Counted from the stretch's first letter, positions 1 to 5,913 are shown. The stretch: 6,041 bases of DNA from an uncultured Alphaproteobacteria bacterium (GCA_944391355.1 CALXTG010000130.1:1-6041); one strand, 5' to 3'. Made by a program: numbers and translations. Notes: generated by a model from the sequence alone, not told the origin.

Positions 1-371
1 AACAGACTAAACCAAAAGTACAGATTGTTGAAAAAATTGTTGAGAAAATCGTTGAAAAAGAAGTCCCCGTAAGAGACACTGTTTACCTTATGCCGCATTT
101 TCTGAATAATCTGCAGGAGAACAAACAAGATACGTCTGCAACAGTTACCCCTGTAAAACAGCAGGAGCCTGAACTGCTGAGTGGTCATAAGGAGAGCAGG
201 CGCGATGTTAATACCAAACGCGGTTTGAATGAAAACCAGACTCGAACTGTTGAAGTTGAAGAAAAGAAGGAAGATACGTCGGTTACCAAAGGTCGGGATT
301 TAACCAAAAATGAAAAGAATGCCTTTTTGAATAAATATATAACGACTAAAACAGCTAAGAATAAGGACTAA
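1..371 (+). CDS. 3' end of a charged low-complexity protein, function unknown (partial)
   Basis: The reading frame is open from the first bases of the window (codons begin at position 3) to a TAA at 369-371, giving 122 visible residues; the start lies upstream. I do not recognise the protein. The visible part is very rich in Lys, Glu, Thr, Asn and Gln, with no hydrophobic segment, no cysteine and no catalytic motif, so it reads as a soluble, probably disordered or helical tail. It begins with three tandem copies of the tetrapeptide IVEK, followed by EVPVRDTVYLMP. An internal ATG at 90 could start a 93-residue protein, but it has no convincing Shine-Dalgarno site and the frame continues upstream, so the longer partial gene is preferred. 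The coding sequence is visibly more A-rich than alr and the genes beyond it. It converges on alr and ends at the shared hairpin at 392-424. Confidence 0.7.
   Translation, partial: QTKPKVQIVEKIVEKIVEKEVPVRDTVYLMPHFLNNLQENKQDTSATVTPVKQQEPELLSGHKESRRDVNTKRGLNENQTRTVEVEEKKEDTSVTKGRDLTKNEKNAFLNKYITTKTAKNKD
24..59 (+). repeat. Three tandem 12-base units encoding IVEK-IVEK-IVEK
   Basis: Three direct copies (24-35, 36-47, 48-59) differ from the first copy at one base each, and both changes are at synonymous third positions. Each copy encodes Ile-Val-Glu-Lys. The array may extend upstream of the window in weaker form, since KVQ precedes it. It is an in-frame coding repeat within the partial gene, likely a short helical or extended linker. 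Confidence 0.85.
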
Positions 372-391
372 AGTCTGACTTCTCCATATAC

Positions 392-424
392 AAACAGCCC
401 CGGTTTTTGCCGAGGCTGTTTTTT
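392..424. terminator. Rho-independent terminator between convergent genes
   Basis: AAACAGCC (392-399) pairs with GGCTGTTT (414-421). After one mismatch (400/413), CGG (401-403) pairs with CCG (410-412), leaving a 6-base loop, 404-409. The right arm runs into a T stretch up to 424, which suits termination of the plus-strand gene ending at 371. Read on the minus strand, the stem follows the alr stop codon (423-425) almost immediately, though the T tract there is weaker and interrupted. It probably serves both genes, more strongly the plus-strand one. Confidence 0.85.
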
Positions 425-1508
425 AGCCGCTGACCCGGCGCAGAAAACGCGGGTTTTTGCCCAGATTGGAAACAATTTCATAGCTGATCGTGCCGGCATC
501 GCGGGCAATGTCGTCCAAAGTGTAAAAATCATCAATCAGAACCGCGCTGTCGCCGACTTTGACCTCCGGAATATCGGTAACATCGCAAATGATGTTGTCC
601 ATCGAAATACGTCCGATAATCCGCGCCTCGTGAAGGCCGACAAAGTAAAAAAATACCTTGCCGACATTGGACAGCGAACGGGGAATGCCGTCGCCGTAAC
701 CGATGGACACAATCGCAATCCGCCGCGGCGAATTGGCGCGGTAAGTTGCCGAATAACCGACAAATTCGCCGATCGGCAAATCCGCAGTCTGTAAAACCGG
801 TGCGGTAACCCGTACCACGTTTTTCATCTGATTTTCCCGGTAAGGCGCGGTATTGATGCCATACATTGCCGCTCCGAGCCGAACCATGTCCTGTTGAAAA
901 TCTTTTCCCAGAAAAACGCCGTCGGAAGCCGATAACGAGCCGGGAAGATTCGGAAAATATTGTTTTTTCAGGCGAAGAAAATTATCCAGCTGATGATGAT
1001 TCATAAAATGCTCGCTGGCATCGGCGCAGGCCAGATGCGACATCACCATTGCAAACTGCGCCCGCTGTCGGCTGCTGAGCGCCGCCAGCTCTTTTTCGCG
1101 AAATCCCAGCCGGTTCAGGCCGGTTTCGATATGAATAACCGGCATAATCCCGGCAATCGGCTCTTTTTCCCAATAGGCCAGCATTTCCGGCGCGCTGATG
1201 ACCGGAATCAGATTATGTTCGACAAATAAGCCCCGATTGTCTTCGCCGATTCCCTGCAGCACATAAATCGCGGCTTCGGGAATCTCGGGACGCAGCCGGG
1301 CGCCCTCAACCGCATGGGCGACAAAAAAAGCCCTGCAGCCGCCTTCGAGATAAAGCTTGCGGCTGACGGCTGCGGCGCCCAGACCATAGGCGTCATCTTT
1401 GACGACGGCGGCCGCCGCGGCCTGCGGTGCTAGGTTTTTCAGCAAATTATAGTTATCAAGCACGTGGTTAAGGTTGATTTCTAAAATCGGTCTGGTTAAA
1501 ATACTCAT
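423..1508 (-). CDS. alr: Alanine racemase (PLP-dependent)
   Basis: It interconverts L- and D-alanine in the cytoplasm, supplying D-Ala for peptidoglycan. The protein has 361 residues, normal for the family. The N-terminal PLP barrel carries AVVKDDAYGLG, with Lys37 as the Schiff-base lysine. HIETGLNRLGF holds Arg133, which contacts the PLP phenolate oxygen in homologues. The second catalytic base, equivalent to Tyr265 of the Geobacillus enzyme, is Tyr252 in VGYSATY. IGYGDG (Tyr271), GRISMD (Met303) and ISYEI (Tyr343) line the active-site entrance, and GKNPRFLRR is the typical C-terminus. His126 stands where many homologues have the carbamylated Lys. Two ATGs occur in tandem, at 1511 and 1508; I chose 1508 because the GAGG at 1517-1514 lies 5 bases before it but only 2 before the other. 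It is divergent from the TatD-like gene. No clear promoter was found; a TATAAT on the minus strand at 1578-1573 lacks a good -35. Confidence 0.96.
   Translation of the reverse strand: MSILTRPILEINLNHVLDNYNLLKNLAPQAAAAAVVKDDAYGLGAAAVSRKLYLEGGCRAFFVAHAVEGARLRPEIPEAAIYVLQGIGEDNRGLFVEHNLIPVISAPEMLAYWEKEPIAGIMPVIHIETGLNRLGFREKELAALSSRQRAQFAMVMSHLACADASEHFMNHHQLDNFLRLKKQYFPNLPGSLSASDGVFLGKDFQQDMVRLGAAMYGINTAPYRENQMKNVVRVTAPVLQTADLPIGEFVGYSATYRANSPRRIAIVSIGYGDGIPRSLSNVGKVFFYFVGLHEARIIGRISMDNIICDVTDIPEVKVGDSAVLIDDFYTLDDIARDAGTISYEIVSNLGKNPRFLRRVSG
1474..1502 (+). promoter_or_regulatory. Candidate sigma70-type promoter for the tatD-like/tcdA/hydF cluster
   Basis: TTGATT (1474-1479) and TAAAAT (1497-1502) match the -35 and -10 consensus at 4 and 5 of 6 positions, with an ideal 17-base spacer. 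Transcription would begin near 1509, giving a leader of about 30 bases before the ATG at 1539. The site lies wholly inside the first codons of the opposing alr gene, as expected because the divergent gap is too short to hold a promoter. This is a pattern match only. Confidence 0.55.
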
Positions 1509-1513
1509 CATAG

Positions 1514-1517
1514 CCTC
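1514..1517 (-). promoter_or_regulatory. Ribosome binding site deciding the alr start
   Basis: GAGG on the minus strand lies 2 bases before the ATG at 1511 and 5 bases before the ATG at 1508. Normal spacing favours the second ATG, removing one residue from the longest possible protein. Confidence 0.6.
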
Positions 1518-1538
1518 GGTTCAACAGGAAAATTTTAT

Positions 1539-2285
1539 ATGAAGTTTATCGACACCCATATCCATTTGCAAGATTATAAGTCAAAAAGTGCAACAAAAAT
1601 TATTGAAGAAAGCCTGGCTGCCGGGGTTGAAAAATTTATCTGCGCTTCGACTTCGGAAAATGACTGGGACAGCGTGGCTGCTTTGTATGAGCGCTTTCCC
1701 GACCGGGTAATTCCGGCTTTCGGCCTGCATCCCTGGTCGGTCTGCAAGGCTTTGCCGGGCTGGGAACAGCGGCTGGCCGCCCGTTTGGAACAGTATCCGT
1801 CTGCTCTGGTCGGTGAATGCGGGCTTGACCGTTATCGCGATAAAAATATGCAGCCGCAAAATGAAATTTTTGCCGCCCATATCGAAATTGCCGCCGCCTG
1901 CCGCCGTCCGCTGCTGATTCATGCCGTTAAAGCCTGGGAATGGCTGGAAAATTATTGGGCAAAGCTGCCGCCGAAATTTGTGTTCCATTCCTACAACGGC
2001 CGCGGTGAAATACTGAAAAAAATAATTGCCCGCGGCGGATATGTATCTTTTTCGTCCTCGATTCTCAAAAGCCCGCATCGTCAGGAAACCGTTGCCGCCG
2101 TTCCGGCCGAACGTTTGCTTTTGGAAACCGACGGGCCTTATCAGCCGGCCGAAGGCTTAAGCGAAAGTTCGCCGTTGTTTCTGCCGCGGCTGAATGGCGA
2201 GATAGCCGCTCTGCGCGGAGAAAATCCCGAAAATCTGAGCGCGCGGATTTATAAAAATTCTTTGGAGTTCATAAAACCATGGTAG
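1539..2285 (+). CDS. TatD-family metal-dependent hydrolase (putative DNase)
   Basis: The protein has 248 residues, slightly shorter than the usual 255-265, and spans the whole amidohydrolase-type TIM barrel. It opens with IDTHIHL, giving metal ligands His7 and His9. FGLHPW (61-66), VGECGLDR with bridging Glu93, LLIHAV with His128, FHSYNG with His150, and LLLETDGPY with Asp198 follow in family order, so the metal site is complete. TatD-like proteins act as Mg-dependent 3'-5' nucleases or, in some cases, on other phosphoesters; which subfamily (TatD, YcfH or YjjV type) and which substrate cannot be settled here. There is no signal peptide, so it is cytoplasmic. AGGA at 1526-1529 lies 9 bases before the ATG. 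It is the first gene of a plus-strand cluster and its last 7 bases overlap tcdA, suggesting translational coupling. Confidence 0.92.
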   Translation: MKFIDTHIHLQDYKSKSATKIIEESLAAGVEKFICASTSENDWDSVAALYERFPDRVIPAFGLHPWSVCKALPGWEQRLAARLEQYPSALVGECGLDRYRDKNMQPQNEIFAAHIEIAAACRRPLLIHAVKAWEWLENYWAKLPPKFVFHSYNGRGEILKKIIARGGYVSFSSSILKSPHRQETVAAVPAERLLLETDGPYQPAEGLSESSPLFLPRLNGEIAALRGENPENLSARIYKNSLEFIKPW

Positions 2286-3028
2286 AAAAATCCCGCCGTT
2301 TTTTGCGTACTGAGGCGCTGCTCGGTGAAGCCGGCATGCAGAAACTTCAGCGGGCCGAAGTTATGGTTATCGGTCTCGGCGCGGTCGGCGGCTACTGTGT
2401 CGAAGCCCTGGCCAGAGCAGGTATCGGCCGTTTGACGCTGGTCGATTTTGATACGGTCGATGAAAGCAATATCAATCGGCAGATTCTGGCGCTGACTTCC
2501 ACCGTCGGCGCCAAGAAAACCGAACTGGCGCGCCGCCGGGTGCTTGATATTAATCCCGATTGCAACGTAACGGTAAAGGATATGTTCGTCAACGGCGCAA
2601 CCCTTCCGCAGCTGTTTGAAACCACACCCGATTACGTAATTGACGCCATTGACGCGCTGAACCCCAAATGCTGCCTGATTGAGGAACTCTGCCGCCGCGG
2701 CATTCCGTTTGTTTCCTCAATGGGAGCGGCGCTGAAAAGCGATGCTTCCTGCATAAAATACGGCCGTTTGAGCGCGACCAGAAACTGCGCTTTGGCCAAG
2801 TTTATCCGCAAACGCCTGAAAAAGCGCGGGTTGGATTTGAGCAAAATTTACTGCGTTTCTTCCGACGAACAGGTAAACCTGCCCGAAACCGCGGTTTTTA
2901 TGGAAGATAATCCCGGGCAGGAAAGCGGCCGTCAGCGCCATACTTTGGGGTCTCTGCCGACCATCACCGCTATCTTCGGCTTGACGATTGCCAATGCCGT
3001 GATTAAATCTATTGTCAGTAAGGAATAA
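2279..3028 (+). CDS. tcdA: tRNA threonylcarbamoyladenosine dehydratase TcdA (CsdL/YgdL type)
   Basis: The 249-residue protein belongs to the E1/MoeB/ThiF superfamily and matches the TcdA branch, which uses ATP to cyclise t6A37 of ANN-reading tRNAs to ct6A. A short N-terminal helix (RRFLRTEALLGEAGMQKL) precedes the nucleotide site: IGLGAVGGY (31-39), then LVDFDTV with Asp56, and NINRQI with Arg67, the adenylation-type N-x-x-R-Q motif. DAIDALNPK (122-130) and the C-terminal SGRQRHTLGSLPTITAIFGL (216-235) fit the family. It lacks the paired CxxC zinc motifs of MoeB and ThiF. The length is close to E. coli TcdA (about 268). The ATG overlaps the end of the TatD-like gene by 7 bases; GGAG at 2264-2267 is 11 bases upstream, rather distant, so coupling may help translation. 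No csdA/csdE-type sulfur partner gene is in view. Confidence 0.93.
   Translation: MVEKSRRFLRTEALLGEAGMQKLQRAEVMVIGLGAVGGYCVEALARAGIGRLTLVDFDTVDESNINRQILALTSTVGAKKTELARRRVLDINPDCNVTVKDMFVNGATLPQLFETTPDYVIDAIDALNPKCCLIEELCRRGIPFVSSMGAALKSDASCIKYGRLSATRNCALAKFIRKRLKKRGLDLSKIYCVSSDEQVNLPETAVFMEDNPGQESGRQRHTLGSLPTITAIFGLTIANAVIKSIVSKE
3019..3024 (+). promoter_or_regulatory. Ribosome binding site deciding the hydF start
   Basis: TAAGGA lies 8 bases before the ATG at 3033, strong and well spaced. It lies inside the reading frame that would begin at an alternative TTG (3012), which would also overlap the end of tcdA. The ATG is therefore the better start. Confidence 0.8.
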
Positions 3029-3032
3029 ATTC

Positions 3033-4247
3033 ATGGAAAAAGCACCGAAATCTCTGCGTCTGCAGATTGCCCTGATGGGGCGCGTCAATTCCGGAAAATC
3101 CAGTTTTTTAAATCTGGTTACCGGCCAGGAAGCCGCGATTACTTCGGACATCGCCGGTACCACTACCGACGTGGTTGAAAAAAATCAGGAGCTTCTGCCG
3201 CTCGGACCCGTCACCTGGCTGGATACGGCCGGTTTCGGCGATACGACCGAGCTCGGCGGCGAGCGTCTGGCCAAAACCCGCAAAGTCTTTGATCGTGCCG
3301 ATATTATTATTTTGGTGCTGGAATGTGATAAAATCGGCGAGCCGGAAAAATTTGTGCTGGATGAAGCCGAGAAACGCCAAACGCCGGTAATTAAAATTTT
3401 CAATAAATCAGATCTCTGCATGCATTGCGGCGATGACGGAATTTGTGTTAATTCTTTGGATAAAGGCGGCCGTGACCGGGTCTTGACCGCATTGAAAGCC
3501 GAGCTGATTAAAGTTGTGCCTGAAGACTTTATCACGCCGCCGCCCCTGCTCGGTGATTTGGTGCCGCCGCACGGCACGGTCGTAATGATGATCCCGCTCG
3601 ATTTTGAAGCGCCGAAAGGCCGGCTGATTATGCCGCAGGTTCAGGCGATTCGCGATGCGCTTGATTATAATCAGACCGTGATAATGGTCAAAGAAGACAA
3701 TTATCTGTCGGCGTTGGATAACCTGAAAATCCCGCCCGATTTGGTGGTGTGCGATTCTCAGGTGGTTGATAAAATGGTTGCCGAAACGCCGGCCGGTATC
3801 AAATGTACGACTTTTTCAACTCTGTTTGCCCGTCTGAAAGGCGATATTGATAAATTTGTTGAAGGGGCGGCGGCAATTAAATCCCTGCGGGACGGCGACA
3901 AAGTTTTAATTGCCGAATCCTGCACGCATCACGCGGTAGAAGACGATATCGGCCGGGTCAAAATCCCAAACTGGCTGAGAAAAAAGACCGGCAAGGACTT
4001 GCAGATTGACCATGTTTCCGGACATGATTTTCCCGATAATCTTTGCGAATATAAGCTGGTTATCCAGTGCGGCGGCTGCATGAATAACCGCCGTGAGATT
4101 CTGAGCCGGATTAATAAATGCGAAACCGCCGGAGCGGCCGTTACCAATTACGGGATCTGTATTTCCGAACTAAAAGGTGTTTTGGGCCGCATTCTTGAAC
4201 CTTTTCCGCAGGCTTTGCAGACTTATCTGACCGCGCGGACGGAATAA
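3033..4247 (+). CDS. hydF: [FeFe]-hydrogenase maturation GTPase HydF
   Basis: HydF is the scaffold that carries the diiron CN/CO subcluster built with HydE and HydG and hands it to apo-hydrogenase; its GTPase activity controls partner exchange. The 404 residues match the family's usual length. An Era/TrmE-like GTPase domain (about 1-165) has GRVNSGKS (16-23, Asn19 as in K+-activated GTPases), switch AGTTTD (41-46), DTAG (64-67) and NKSD (124-127). A dimerisation domain (about 170-275) follows. The C-terminal cluster domain has ESCTHH (Cys297, His299) and QCGGC (Cys346, Cys349), the Cys-x-His-x46-Cys-x2-Cys signature of the [4Fe-4S] site; Gln345 replaces a His present in some homologues. Cys129, Cys132 and Cys138 form an extra cysteine group after NKSD. 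The gene starts 4 bases after tcdA, so it is probably co-transcribed. hydE, hydG and the hydrogenase are not in this window. No obvious terminator follows it. Confidence 0.96.
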   Translation: MEKAPKSLRLQIALMGRVNSGKSSFLNLVTGQEAAITSDIAGTTTDVVEKNQELLPLGPVTWLDTAGFGDTTELGGERLAKTRKVFDRADIIILVLECDKIGEPEKFVLDEAEKRQTPVIKIFNKSDLCMHCGDDGICVNSLDKGGRDRVLTALKAELIKVVPEDFITPPPLLGDLVPPHGTVVMMIPLDFEAPKGRLIMPQVQAIRDALDYNQTVIMVKEDNYLSALDNLKIPPDLVVCDSQVVDKMVAETPAGIKCTTFSTLFARLKGDIDKFVEGAAAIKSLRDGDKVLIAESCTHHAVEDDIGRVKIPNWLRKKTGKDLQIDHVSGHDFPDNLCEYKLVIQCGGCMNNRREILSRINKCETAGAAVTNYGICISELKGVLGRILEPFPQALQTYLTARTE

Positions 4248-4261
4248 CTCGGTTTATTTGC

Positions 4262-4288
4262 TTGATATGAGCGTGATTTTGGTTTAAT
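4262..4288 (+). promoter_or_regulatory. Candidate extended -10 promoter upstream of the HAD-like gene
   Basis: TTGATA (4262-4267) resembles a -35 box at 5 of 6 positions. TTTAAT (4283-4288) matches -10 at 5 of 6 and is preceded by TGG (4280-4282), an extended -10. The 15-base spacer is short, which the extended -10 could offset. It would give the HAD-like gene and its follower their own transcript, separate from or additional to the hydF read-through. Pattern match only. Confidence 0.35.
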
Positions 4289-4300
4289 TTCAAAACCAAA
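4278..4300. repeat. 8-base inverted repeat overlapping the candidate -10 element
   Basis: TTTGGTTT (4278-4285) is perfectly complementary to AAACCAAA (4293-4300) around a 7-base centre. It overlaps the proposed extended -10 region, a position where a repressor operator could sit. As RNA it would form an A/U-rich hairpin, but no T tract follows directly, so it is a poor terminator for hydF. The AT-rich setting makes chance occurrence possible. Confidence 0.4.
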
Positions 4301-4334
4301 TGGCAAGCCTGTTTTATTTCGGGAAAATAAACTG

Positions 4335-5201
4335 ATGAAAATGATAAAACCCATCGTTAATATTTCTAAGGTTATTGATAACTTTGATACGGTTATCATC
4401 GGCTTTAGCGGCGTTTTATCTGACGGCGGTGGCGTAAAGGTAGATGCGGTCAATGCGCTGATTAATATGAAAAAAATCGGTAAAAACATTGTTCTGGTTT
4501 CCAATTCGCCGTTACGGGTAGCGGCGCTGGCAAAGATTTTGCATGACAACCGCGTTCCTCTGGCCGTCTTTGACAGTATGATTACCGCCGGAGAAATTTT
4601 GCATTATCGCCTTAAATACCGTATCGGCGAGCTTTCCGGCATTGGCAGCAGTTTCTATATTCTCGGGGATAAATCTGATTTGGGCGTCTTTGCCGGTTTG
4701 GATTTTAAACCGGTTGACAATCTTGCCCGCGCCGATTTCCTGTATATGGCTTCCGCCGCTTCTCCCGATGATTTAATGGATAAATATCTGCCTGATTTGC
4801 AGCATGCCGTATCGCTGAATATTCCGTTGCTCTGCGTCGGCAACGATACTTCCACTTATAAAGACGGCAAGGTATGTCTGGCGCCCGGCGCCGTTGCCGA
4901 ACAATATGCGGTTTTGGGCGGGCGGATTTTGACGCTCGGCAAACCCGATGCCAAAATACTTGCCTATGCTCTGGACGGTATTGAAAATGTGGATTTAAGC
5001 CGCACCTTAATGATCGGCGACAATGTTCCGACCGACATCAAAGGCGCGAATCTTTTGGGAATCAGCGCGGCTTTGGTGTCCAAAGGCGTCCATGTCAATT
5101 ATGTCGGCGAGGGCTATATTCCCGATGTGGCCAAAACCCGGGAGCTGTCAACCAATTTTGATGCCTATCCCGATTTTGTCATTTCCAATTTGCGGTGGTA
5201 G
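4335..5201 (+). CDS. HAD-superfamily class IIA hydrolase-like protein, nucleophilic Asp apparently missing
   Basis: The 288-residue protein resembles the TIGR01459-type class IIA HAD family, which I know mainly from Alphaproteobacteria. Motif II is VSNS (Ser56, Asn57), the motif III lysine is in TLGKPDAK (Lys203), and motif IV is MIGDNVPTDIKGAN (Asp229, Asp234), all in the expected order. The middle (about 80-195) is the class IIA cap. Motif I, usually D-x-W-G-V-L-H-D/N-G in this family as I recall it, reads IIGFSGVLSDGG. Gly23 stands where the phospho-accepting Asp belongs and Ser25 where the second residue sits, so phosphatase activity by the usual route is doubtful. It may be a non-catalytic binding protein or a degenerate copy, though the frame is intact. 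The ATG at 4335 has only a weak GGGA upstream (4321-4324); a second ATG at 4341 is possible. The stop lies 2 bases before the next start. Confidence 0.85.
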   Translation: MKMIKPIVNISKVIDNFDTVIIGFSGVLSDGGGVKVDAVNALINMKKIGKNIVLVSNSPLRVAALAKILHDNRVPLAVFDSMITAGEILHYRLKYRIGELSGIGSSFYILGDKSDLGVFAGLDFKPVDNLARADFLYMASAASPDDLMDKYLPDLQHAVSLNIPLLCVGNDTSTYKDGKVCLAPGAVAEQYAVLGGRILTLGKPDAKILAYALDGIENVDLSRTLMIGDNVPTDIKGANLLGISAALVSKGVHVNYVGEGYIPDVAKTRELSTNFDAYPDFVISNLRW

Positions 5202-5203
5202 CA

Positions 5204-5779
5204 ATGACAAAAAGGCAGCGCTTTATTATCCGATGGCTGGTCTTGACGTTGCTGGCGGTTTTTGTTTTGACGCCGTTGCCGGGGCTGCGCTCCGAAAAAC
5301 AAGACTACCGGGAGCAGCTGCTGCGCGGCGATTTTGTCAGCCGCGGCGAAATGCTGCAATTTTTGGAAACCTGGTCGGATTTTACGGCCAAGAATATTTT
5401 TCAGTCGCCCGATATCCAGGCTTCGCTGAGTATGGAAAAACCTTCCGAAAGCTTTCCGCCCAAAGTTGCCCGTTGGCTGCGCAACAGGGGCTGGCATGCC
5501 GACCGTTTTTTTTATGTCGAGCAGCGTTTGAAAAGTATTGTCAAATCGGCGCAATTGCAGCAGCAGGTGCTGGAGAACCGCAAGCTTCTCGCGTCAACCA
5601 AACCGAATTTCAGTAATTCGGCTTATAATGCGCTGCAAAATCTGATTAACGAACAGGATGCCCAGTTGAACTTATACCATGTCACTCAGGGCGAAATCGA
5701 TATGGTAATGCCGCAGCTGCCGCTGATTAGCGATATTCTTGAAGGACGGGCCGTCTATCGTCCCGCTTCTTTTTTCTGA
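5204..5779 (+). CDS. Small membrane-anchored protein of unknown function
   Basis: I do not recognise this 191-residue protein. It begins MTKRQRF and has one strong hydrophobic stretch (about residues 7-27, ending TPLPGL). With Lys and Arg before it, this fits an N-in signal anchor or uncleaved signal peptide, placing the remaining 160 residues in the periplasm. No clear signal-peptidase or lipobox site is seen. The rest is mostly helical in character, with a Gln/Leu-rich segment (about 108-130), and contains no cysteine or recognised catalytic motif. The ATG at 5204 is chosen over an in-frame GTG at 5195: it follows the preceding stop by 2 bases and has GGTGG (5194-5198) 5 bases upstream. Tight spacing says it is co-expressed with the HAD-like protein, so the two may share a function. 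It ends PASFF. Confidence 0.8.
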   Translation: MTKRQRFIIRWLVLTLLAVFVLTPLPGLRSEKQDYREQLLRGDFVSRGEMLQFLETWSDFTAKNIFQSPDIQASLSMEKPSESFPPKVARWLRNRGWHADRFFYVEQRLKSIVKSAQLQQQVLENRKLLASTKPNFSNSAYNALQNLINEQDAQLNLYHVTQGEIDMVMPQLPLISDILEGRAVYRPASFF

Positions 5780-5802
5780 GCCTGAAATTTTCTTTCCTTC
5801 TG

Positions 5803-5829
5803 TTGCCGCTCCGGGATTTAGAGCGGTGA
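5803..5829. other. GC-rich hairpin after the membrane-anchored gene
   Basis: CCGCTC (5806-5811) pairs with GAGCGG (5821-5826) around a 9-base loop, and weaker T-A and G-T pairs extend it to 5803/5829. It follows the stop at 5777-5779 by about 25 bases. No T tract follows on either strand, so it is a poor Rho-independent terminator; it could be a pause site, a 3'-end stabiliser or chance. Confidence 0.35.
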
Positions 5830-5852
5830 AACATTAAAAAATATTTAGTTAC

Positions 5853-5881
5853 TTTACTCGGGGCTGATAGCCGAATAGAGT
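5853..5881 (+). promoter_or_regulatory. Weak candidate promoter for the downstream HAD gene
   Basis: TTTACT (5853-5858) and TAGAGT (5876-5881) each match the consensus at 4 of 6 positions with a 17-base spacer, about 30 bases before the ATG at 5914. The 134-base gap and a fresh strong ribosome site suggest a new transcript could begin here, but this match is weak. Confidence 0.25.
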
Positions 5882-5913
5882 GAAAACAGAAAGTTAACGG
5901 ATTGAGGAAGAAA

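Noticed and set aside
24..59. Short tandem repeats as a CRISPR array or origin iterons
   Set aside because: The units are 12 bases, directly adjacent without spacers, in frame, and encode a simple peptide repeat.
1581..2078. A 165-codon open frame on the minus strand
   Set aside because: It lies wholly inside the TatD-like gene, whose metal ligands and motifs are complete; the antisense frame has no recognisable domain.
3012..3032. Longer hydF start at TTG 3012
   Set aside because: It would overlap tcdA and contain the strong ribosome site serving the ATG at 3033; family homology begins after the ATG.
1539..4247. A novel defence or antiphage island built around the TatD-like nuclease and the ThiF/E1-like protein
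   Set aside because: E1-like and nuclease genes do occur together in some defence systems. Here the E1-like protein matches housekeeping TcdA, no ubiquitin-like, E2 or JAB partner is present, and the third gene is hydF.
4335..5201. HAD-like gene as a pseudogene
   Set aside because: Apart from motif I the family motifs are kept, there is no frameshift or internal stop, and it is tightly spaced to the next gene.
5023..5616. A 197-codon open frame in another plus-strand phase
   Set aside because: It overlaps both the HAD-like gene and the membrane-anchored gene, has no ribosome site, and its composition looks like an out-of-phase reading of those genes.
5862..5872. Small GGCT/AGCC hairpin in the last intergenic gap
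   Set aside because: Only four pairs with a three-base loop and no T tract; not distinguishable from chance.
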